37,988 nucleotides of DNA from an uncultured Hyphomicrobiales bacterium (lineage in GTDB: Bacteria > Pseudomonadota > Alphaproteobacteria > Rhizobiales > Beijerinckiaceae): contig CAINNX010000115.1 of assembly GCA_903851305.1 (NCBI GenBank), forward strand, positions 1 to 37,988. The letters run 5' to 3'. The notes under the pieces are model-generated. The model had not been told where the DNA came from, did no database searches, and worked only from the letters and a program-made list of their open reading frames with translations. Shown here in pieces: positions 33,229-37,988 of this stretch; position 1 is the first letter of the stretch; each line of letters opens with the position of its first letter. Position numbers and translations under genes: made by a program.

Positions 33229-34179
33229 TCAAAATCCATGTGCGCGGGCTGATCTGATTTCCGAAAGATAAGCGCCGAAGCCAGACACAATGTCGTGAAC
33301 GGGTCGCCAATCTAGGTTTTGTTTAGCTGCGCTGATCGAAAGTGGGGCGGACTTGTTTTTAGGCGGCTCGCCCGGCTCAATCTCAATTTCCAAAGCCGGA
33401 CAATGCTGGCGCACAGCTTCCACAACCTCTGCAAAAGACGTCACAAAGCCATTGCCGATGTTAAAAACACCCCCAGCCGCTGCGGGTTTTGTCACAGCCC
33501 GATCAACCGCACGACCCATATCATCGGCATAAACATATTCATTGGCCATGGTCTCGGCCGAGGGGATGCACGCCTTGCGTCCTGCAAGCCCCGCCTCCAG
33601 CAAAGCCTGCATTTTGGCGCCGCCCGATGACCCCGCCCAGAAATGTCCGAAGCCATAGACATTGGCTGGCCGCAGCATGACGAGCTCGAACTTGTGCAAA
33701 TCGGCATAGGCCTCCAGGAGCACTTCCTTAGCCACTTTGAGATTGCCATAGCCACGCCCAGCGCCACGTGGAAAACTTTCATCCACTCGGCCTGGCATCT
33801 CACGACGTGTGTCATAGACACCAAAGGTGGAGATATGGACGAGGCGGCGTAGGCCCGCCAGCCGCATCACTTCAGCCACATTGCGGGTGCCACCCAGATT
33901 GATATCAAAAGCCAGCGACAGTGATTGCTGCACGCGTCCTCCGATCAATCCGGCGGTGTGAACAATGGTCTCAATCTTGTGCTTTTTCACCGCGTCCAGC
34001 AGGGCCGGCAGATCGCGCACATCGCCGCGCACCAGCTCCGCTTTTCCTTTGCCGCATTTGAAATCGATGAAGCTCTGGCGCGACTCGGGGTCGAAAAAGA
34101 TGATCTTCTCCCCCCGCTGGATGGCGTGCCGCGCGAAAGATGTGCCCACGAGGCCCGCCCCCGTCACCAAAACACTCAT
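33229..34179 (-). CDS. NAD-dependent epimerase/dehydratase family protein
   Basis: 316 residues. Rossmann motif VLVTGAGLVGTSFARHAIQ at the N-terminus, then VHTAGLIGG, HISTFGVYD and a catalytic YGNLK (YxxxK). LRPANVYGFGHFW marks the substrate side. A sugar nucleotide or another hydroxy compound could be the substrate; in a catabolic setting it might oxidise an alcohol intermediate. It is divergent from the isochorismatase-like gene (137-base gap) and lies upstream of the tct operon with a 154-base gap. A GGGAGG site precedes the ATG. Confidence 0.85.
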   Translation of the reverse strand: MSVLVTGAGLVGTSFARHAIQRGEKIIFFDPESRQSFIDFKCGKGKAELVRGDVRDLPALLDAVKKHKIETIVHTAGLIGGRVQQSLSLAFDINLGGTRNVAEVMRLAGLRRLVHISTFGVYDTRREMPGRVDESFPRGAGRGYGNLKVAKEVLLEAYADLHKFELVMLRPANVYGFGHFWAGSSGGAKMQALLEAGLAGRKACIPSAETMANEYVYADDMGRAVDRAVTKPAAAGGVFNIGNGFVTSFAEVVEAVRQHCPALEIEIEPGEPPKNKSAPLSISAAKQNLDWRPVHDIVSGFGAYLSEIRSARAHGF

Positions 34180-34317
34180 AGCCTGCCTCCCTGTCCCGCC
34201 TTGGGCGTTGTTTCATCCCAGTGTCCGCCCCTGTTTCCGCCCCAGTCTCCGCCCATTGTGCGAGGCGGGGCAAGCCCCTATCCTCAAGGACCGCAAAAAC
34301 AAGAAAAGGAGAGGCGC

Positions 34318-34962
34318 ATGGCCAAAATATCACGCATGGAAAAAGAGCTGTCGGCAGAAAACACCGGGCTCATTATGTTCGACAGCCTCAACGGTTATTT
34401 GCACCCGCGCGATCCCGCCAAACAGAAATTCCTCGCTGACCGCAACATTCTGCCCAATATGCAGCGTCTCCTCATGGGCGCGCGCAAGGTCGGCATGACC
34501 GCCTTCTACCCCTCCGGCCATCATGCGCCTGATGGCTCCGACACCGTTTTGCGCCTGACCGACACAGATATGGATCTGGGCTCGACCAGCGCGCCTGACG
34601 CCGTCATCAAACCGCGCTTCTATGGCGATTCCACAGATGCAGAAGTGGCGCCAGAACTCGCCCCCGCCAAAGGCGATGTGATGGTGCCCAAGCATCGCTG
34701 GAACTCTTTCTTCCAGACCGACCTCGAATTGCAGATGCGCGTGCGCGGCATCGTCAACATCATCATCTGCGGCGGCTCGACCGATGTGGGCATTGCCTCC
34801 ACCGTCTTTGCCGCACGCGATCTCGACTTCGGAATTGTGGTCGCACGCGATGCCTGTTTCTCGGCGCGCGGCAACAACAACGAGTTTTTCATGGACCGCG
34901 TTTTCCCGCGCATGAGCCGCGTGATGAATGTGGATGATATTGTCGCGCTGATGCGCGCCTGA
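34318..34962 (+). CDS. Isochorismatase-like hydrolase with Gly in place of the catalytic Cys
   Basis: 214 residues from the ATG at 34318 with AAGGAGAGG upstream. The Rossmann-like core fits the isochorismatase superfamily: D22 (LIMFDSLNGYLHP), K125 (VMVPKHRWNSFF) and the cis-peptide loop CGGSTDVGIASTVFAARDLD. The nucleophilic Cys of amidases in this family (usual pattern TDVCVxST) is Gly158 here. True isochorismatases such as EntB and PhzD likewise have Gly and hydrolyse a vinyl ether without Cys. So it is probably not an amidase; it may hydrolyse an enol ether. It is 11 bases before the dienelactone hydrolase in one operon. Confidence 0.85.
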   Translation: MAKISRMEKELSAENTGLIMFDSLNGYLHPRDPAKQKFLADRNILPNMQRLLMGARKVGMTAFYPSGHHAPDGSDTVLRLTDTDMDLGSTSAPDAVIKPRFYGDSTDAEVAPELAPAKGDVMVPKHRWNSFFQTDLELQMRVRGIVNIIICGGSTDVGIASTVFAARDLDFGIVVARDACFSARGNNNEFFMDRVFPRMSRVMNVDDIVALMRA

Positions 34963-34973
34963 GGGAGAGAAAA

Positions 34974-35777
34974 ATGACTTCGATCGAAACGAAGGAAATC
35001 ACCTGCTCGAACGGCATGCCCGCCTTTCTGGCCAAGCCCGCCGGATCCGAGCGCCGCCCCGTGGTCGTGCTGATGCATGAGCGCTACGGCCTCGTGCAGC
35101 ACACGCGCGATCTCGCCAAGCGTTGCGCGAGCGATGGTTTTGCTGTGCTCGCCCCGAACTTCTTCTTCCGCCACCCGGATCAGCCCAAGCTCAATTGCGG
35201 CGATGGCCGCTATGACATGAGCGATATGGAAGCTCTGGAAAATATCGATGCGGCCATCAAAGCCATGTCGAATGAAGCCGGTGCCGACATGGAAAAGGTC
35301 GCTGTCGCTGGCTATTGCCAGACAGGCCGCCATCCGCTGGTCTATGCGGCTGAACGCAAGATCACGGCTGCAATCGTCTGGTATGGCGCCGCTTCCAAGC
35401 GCGAATGGGCGATCAATGAACGTCAGCCCAAAACATTGGACGACATTCTGGCGTCCCTCGATTGCCCGGTGTTTGGTGCCTTTGGTGCATCTGACCACAT
35501 TATCGCGATTGAAGATGTGCAGCGCATGCGCAATTGCCTTGAGGCCAACAAGAAGGGCTATGACATCCACGTCTACGCCGATGCCCCGCACGGCTGGCTG
35601 AATGACACCATGCCGGGCCGCTATCGCAAGCCGCAGGCCGAACAGGGCTGGGCCGATCAGCAGAAGTTTTTAGGCCGCGTCTTGTCTCCGAACTGGACGC
35701 CCGATCCGGTTTTCCAGGCCTACGATTGCTCGTTTGCCAAGGCTTACGACTTTTTGAAGAATGTGCGGCTTGAGTAA
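34974..35777 (+). CDS. Dienelactone hydrolase family protein
   Basis: 267 residues. The family's Cys-His-Asp triad is in place: C115 (VAGYCQTGR), D174 (FGASDHIIA) and H206 (DAPHGWLND), with E36 in LMHERYGL at the same position as the E36 of classical DLH. Dienelactone hydrolases open lactone rings to maleylacetate-type products in aromatic breakdown. A C-terminal stretch of about 30 residues (from GRVLSPNWTPD) is longer than usual. Cotranscribed with the isochorismatase-like gene. Confidence 0.9.
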   Translation: MTSIETKEITCSNGMPAFLAKPAGSERRPVVVLMHERYGLVQHTRDLAKRCASDGFAVLAPNFFFRHPDQPKLNCGDGRYDMSDMEALENIDAAIKAMSNEAGADMEKVAVAGYCQTGRHPLVYAAERKITAAIVWYGAASKREWAINERQPKTLDDILASLDCPVFGAFGASDHIIAIEDVQRMRNCLEANKKGYDIHVYADAPHGWLNDTMPGRYRKPQAEQGWADQQKFLGRVLSPNWTPDPVFQAYDCSFAKAYDFLKNVRLE

Positions 35778-35781
35778 TCCT

Positions 35782-35866
35782 CGTCATTGCGAGGAGCAAA
35801 GCGACGAAGCAATCCAGAAAGTTACACGTGAGGCCTCTGGATTGCTTCGCTTACGCTCGCAATGAC
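35782..35866. repeat. Palindromic intergenic repeat family A, copy 3
   Basis: 85 bases, CGTCATTGCGAGGAG to CTCGCAATGAC, with the inner GCAATCCAGA / TCTGGATTGC pair. It fills the gap between the dienelactone hydrolase and nadC genes, which converge. Confidence 0.9.
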
Positions 35867-35877
35867 AACCTAAACCG

Positions 35878-36726
35878 TCACCCGATCTCAATATCCAATC
35901 CCAAATCCAAAATCGGCGCCGAATGCGTCAGCGCGCCCGATGAAATGAGATCCACGCCCGTCTCGGCAATCTCTTTCACGCTGCCACGGTTGATGCCACC
36001 AGACGCCTCGAGCTTCACCTTGCCCTTGGCCATCGCGACAGCCTCGCGCATCTGCTCGACATTCATATTGTCGAGCAACACAAAGTCCGCGCCCTCGCTG
36101 ATCACTTCGCGCAGCTGATCGAGCGTATCGACTTCAATCTCGACTTTCACCAGATGACCGGCTGCAGCTTTCGCCGCGCGCAAAGCCGGGCGAATGCCGC
36201 CTGCCACCGCAATGTGATTGTCCTTGATCAGCACCGCATCATCGAGACCAAAGCGATGGTTCATGGCCCCGCCACAGCGCACGGCATATTTTTCAAAAGC
36301 ACGCAAGTTAGGCGTGGTCTTGCGTGTGCAGCAGATCTTCGCATTCGTATGGGAGACCAGCGCCACAAATTCTGCCGTCATCGTTGCAATGCCTGACAGG
36401 CGGCAGGCGTAATTCAACGCGACACGCTCCGCCGTCAAAATCGCGCGTGCATTGCCCTTGATCCGCGCCACCGGCGTCTTGGCTGGCACATGCGCGCCTT
36501 CCGCCACCAGCGGCTCGAACGAGAGCATGGGATCAATCAGACGAAACGCGGCTTCCGCCAGAGGCAGGCCGCACACGACACCGCCCTTGCGCGCTGCCAT
36601 GACAGCAGAGGCCTGCATGTCGGCTGGAATGGTCGCCATGGTGGTGATGTCGCCTGCTTGGCCGAGATCCTCATCCAGCGCCGCGCGCACGGCATTTTCG
36701 AGCAGGATCGGATTAAAGAAAGCCAT
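35878..36726 (-). CDS. nadC: Nicotinate-nucleotide pyrophosphorylase (quinolinate phosphoribosyltransferase)
   Basis: Joins quinolinate and PRPP to nicotinate mononucleotide with loss of CO2, a step in NAD synthesis. The motifs are canonical: DEDLGQAGDITT, CTRKTTPNLRAFEKYAVRCG, NHRFGLDDAVLIKDNHI, KVEIEVDT, VLLDNM and LEASGGIN. The 282-residue product starts at either of two adjacent ATGs (36726 or 36732). It lies 26 bases behind the MarR gene in an operon with a dihydrodiol-dehydrogenase-like gene rather than with nadA/nadB. It may be the housekeeping enzyme or serve a pyridine pathway. Confidence 0.93.
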   Translation of the reverse strand: MAFFNPILLENAVRAALDEDLGQAGDITTMATIPADMQASAVMAARKGGVVCGLPLAEAAFRLIDPMLSFEPLVAEGAHVPAKTPVARIKGNARAILTAERVALNYACRLSGIATMTAEFVALVSHTNAKICCTRKTTPNLRAFEKYAVRCGGAMNHRFGLDDAVLIKDNHIAVAGGIRPALRAAKAAAGHLVKVEIEVDTLDQLREVISEGADFVLLDNMNVEQMREAVAMAKGKVKLEASGGINRGSVKEIAETGVDLISSGALTHSAPILDLGLDIEIG

Positions 36727-36752
36727 GGTCATGGATGTGGTCCTAATGAAAA

Positions 36753-37325
36753 TCAGTCAGCTTTATTACGCGAAGGCTGCGCGCCAGACAAACGCCCCGC
36801 CACCTCACGCGTGGAGGGGATGCGGCGGTTGTCACCCGCCGCCTGGTCTTCATCACGCGCCAGATTGTCGATCATGGCGAGCAGCGCCTTGCGCATCGCA
36901 GCAATCTCGCGCTCGTCCAGACCATCCACCGCAATGGCATTGACCTCTTCGGCCAGCGGCACAAGCTTGTCTTTCAGCGATTGGCCAAGCGGGGTGAGAT
37001 GAATGAACACCTGCTTGCGATCACCCGGCTTCTGACGACGCTCGACATAGCCGAGCTTCTCCATCGCTTTCACAGCGGAAAACGTCGTGGGCTCCATCAC
37101 GCCAGCCAGATCCGACAAAGCGCGCTGCGCAATGCCATCGCCGTTCCACAAAATGCGCAAAAAGGTCCAATGGCCAAAGGACACGCCGTGCTCTGCCAGC
37201 CGCATCTGCAAGGCGCGCCCCAGACCACGTGACGCATCCTTGATGAGATGCGCCAGTCGATCATCAGGCACGGCTTCGCGCCAATGATGCTGAATGACTT
37301 GGGCAAGGCCGCCGCGCTTGCTCAT
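36753..37325 (-). CDS. MarR-family transcriptional regulator
   Basis: 190 residues. The winged helix is central: SFGHWTFLRILWNGDGIAQR, then LSDLAGVMEPTTFSAVKAME and YVERRQKPGDRKQVFIHLTP, where GDRKQ is the wing. MarR proteins usually repress their own operon and respond to aromatic acids. The C-terminus carries an extra charged tail of about 25 residues. Its ATG overlaps the stop of the upstream dehydrogenase gene by 4 bases. Confidence 0.92.
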   Translation of the reverse strand: MSKRGGLAQVIQHHWREAVPDDRLAHLIKDASRGLGRALQMRLAEHGVSFGHWTFLRILWNGDGIAQRALSDLAGVMEPTTFSAVKAMEKLGYVERRQKPGDRKQVFIHLTPLGQSLKDKLVPLAEEVNAIAVDGLDEREIAAMRKALLAMIDNLARDEDQAAGDNRRIPSTREVAGRLSGAQPSRNKAD

Positions 37326-37988
37326 GCGCGTGCTCCCGTGCCGATTTGATGGCTCATAAAAATCTCACGCCCCTCGCGCGCCGATTGCAACAATGCAAGG
37401 CAGACTTCCATGGTTGCCAGCGACCATTCACCCGAATGCAGCGGCGCGACATTGTCAAAGACCGCCGCGAAGAGTTCATCGACCACTTCACTGCGCGGAA
37501 TTTTGGGCGGATCAAGCGTCAAAAACGCTTGCTCAAGATCGCCATAGACACGCACACCATCGCCAAAAGCGCGCAGATCCGCGCGCTCACAACTGGCGGT
37601 CAGAAAACCAAAGGTCTGATGCTGTCGCCCGCTCACCTCCGACAGATCGGTATAAGCAGAACCGCCATAATTGCGGGCATTTTTCAGCGCCGACTCTTCC
37701 GCCAGATTGCCCGAGGCCAGAATAGCCTTGCGTGCCGCGCCATAATTTTTCGGGTCTTTCTTCAGCCCAAGCTCATTCGTCCAGTCGAGCAGCTCATCGC
37801 TGTCAAAATGCGCATGGCCCGAATAGGTCATGGTTGCGCTGACGCCATTCTCGAAGGTGAGAAAGGCATTATACGCACCCTCCGTCGGGCGCGCCTCATC
37901 CCACACGCCCGTCATGGCACGCACGCTCTTCACGCGCCCACCAGCGATCAAGCGGATCATCTCCACCTGATGGGGTGCCTGATTGTAA
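37322..37988 (-). CDS. Gfo/Idh/MocA-family oxidoreductase, 5' part beyond the window
   Basis: Only the C-terminal 222 residues are in the window; the frame is open through the right edge (NQAPHQVEMIRLIAGG reads on from there). The piece holds the substrate domain of Gfo/Idh/MocA proteins: SVRAMTGVWDEARPTEGAY, LTFENGVSATMTYSGHAHFD, and YGGSAYTDL. From memory these blocks resemble phthalate 4,5-dihydrodiol dehydrogenase (Pht4-like). The NAD-binding N-terminus is not seen. It is the first visible gene of an operon with MarR and nadC. Confidence 0.8.
   Translation of the reverse strand, partial: YNQAPHQVEMIRLIAGGRVKSVRAMTGVWDEARPTEGAYNAFLTFENGVSATMTYSGHAHFDSDELLDWTNELGLKKDPKNYGAARKAILASGNLAEESALKNARNYGGSAYTDLSEVSGRQHQTFGFLTASCERADLRAFGDGVRVYGDLEQAFLTLDPPKIPRSEVVDELFAAVFDNVAPLHSGEWSLATMEVCLALLQSAREGREIFMSHQIGTGARA

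Noticed and set aside
34620-35591. 323-residue minus-strand frame opposite the isochorismatase-like and dienelactone hydrolase genes
   Set aside because: Both plus-strand genes have intact catalytic motifs and ribosome sites; the antisense frame shows no family features.
20956-35866. Repeats as a CRISPR array
   Set aside because: Copies are palindromic, kilobases apart and without regular spacers or cas genes.

Overview
The window looks like chromosomal DNA of an alphaproteobacterium, most likely of the Hyphomicrobiales (Rhizobiales). The main evidence is a PhyR/NepR/EcfG general stress response locus, which is restricted to that class, with matching GGAAC-N16/17-CGTT promoters. Base composition (moderately GC-rich by eye), the NikR, CysG and cytochrome c types, and short dispersed palindromic repeats in intergenic spacers agree. 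No tRNA, rRNA, CRISPR array, transposase or phage gene was seen.

Left part (1-4545): an ecfG sigma gene cut off after region 2, overlapped by nepR; a divergent phyR; and a small KGG-repeat stress protein behind a perfect EcfG-type promoter. Then come housekeeping-type genes on the minus strand: cysG, a pterin carbinolamine dehydratase and a class I cytochrome c.

Second part (4997-10211): the most striking locus. A clear DSF synthase (RpfF family) faces an RpfC-like sensor (membrane segments, histidine kinase, receiver, HPt). Upstream of rpfC lie an RpfG-like receiver and a PAS-GGDEF-EAL protein. These two look like one REC-PAS-GGDEF-EAL protein separated by a one-base frame change at an A4 run. 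The whole reads as a fatty-acid signal system wired to cyclic di-GMP, with a GGDEF-EAL output where Xanthomonas has HD-GYP.

Middle part (10608-16244): small hypothetical genes, a 22-codon ORF behind a Shine-Dalgarno sequence matching 16 to 17 nt of the anti-16S sequence, a UDP-glucuronate epimerase-like gene, an old yellow enzyme with twin palindromic operators, a DHA2-type MFS exporter, and an unusual NikR lacking two canonical nickel ligands.

Right part (16308-37988): an accessory catabolic island. It holds a TPP-dependent decarboxylase-like enzyme, a GST, three tripartite-tricarboxylate (TTT) binding proteins and one TctAB pair, an AraC and an IclR regulator, a RibB-like protein, a luciferase-like monooxygenase with two alpha/beta hydrolases, an MhpA-type flavin hydroxylase, an extradiol (VOC) dioxygenase, an isochorismatase-like protein, a dienelactone hydrolase, and an operon of a dihydrodiol-dehydrogenase-like gene (cut by the window end), MarR and nadC. 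Together they suggest uptake of a carboxylated aromatic or heteroaromatic compound, ring hydroxylation, meta-cleavage and hydrolysis. The substrate cannot be read from the sequence. Two families of palindromic repeats are scattered between these operons.
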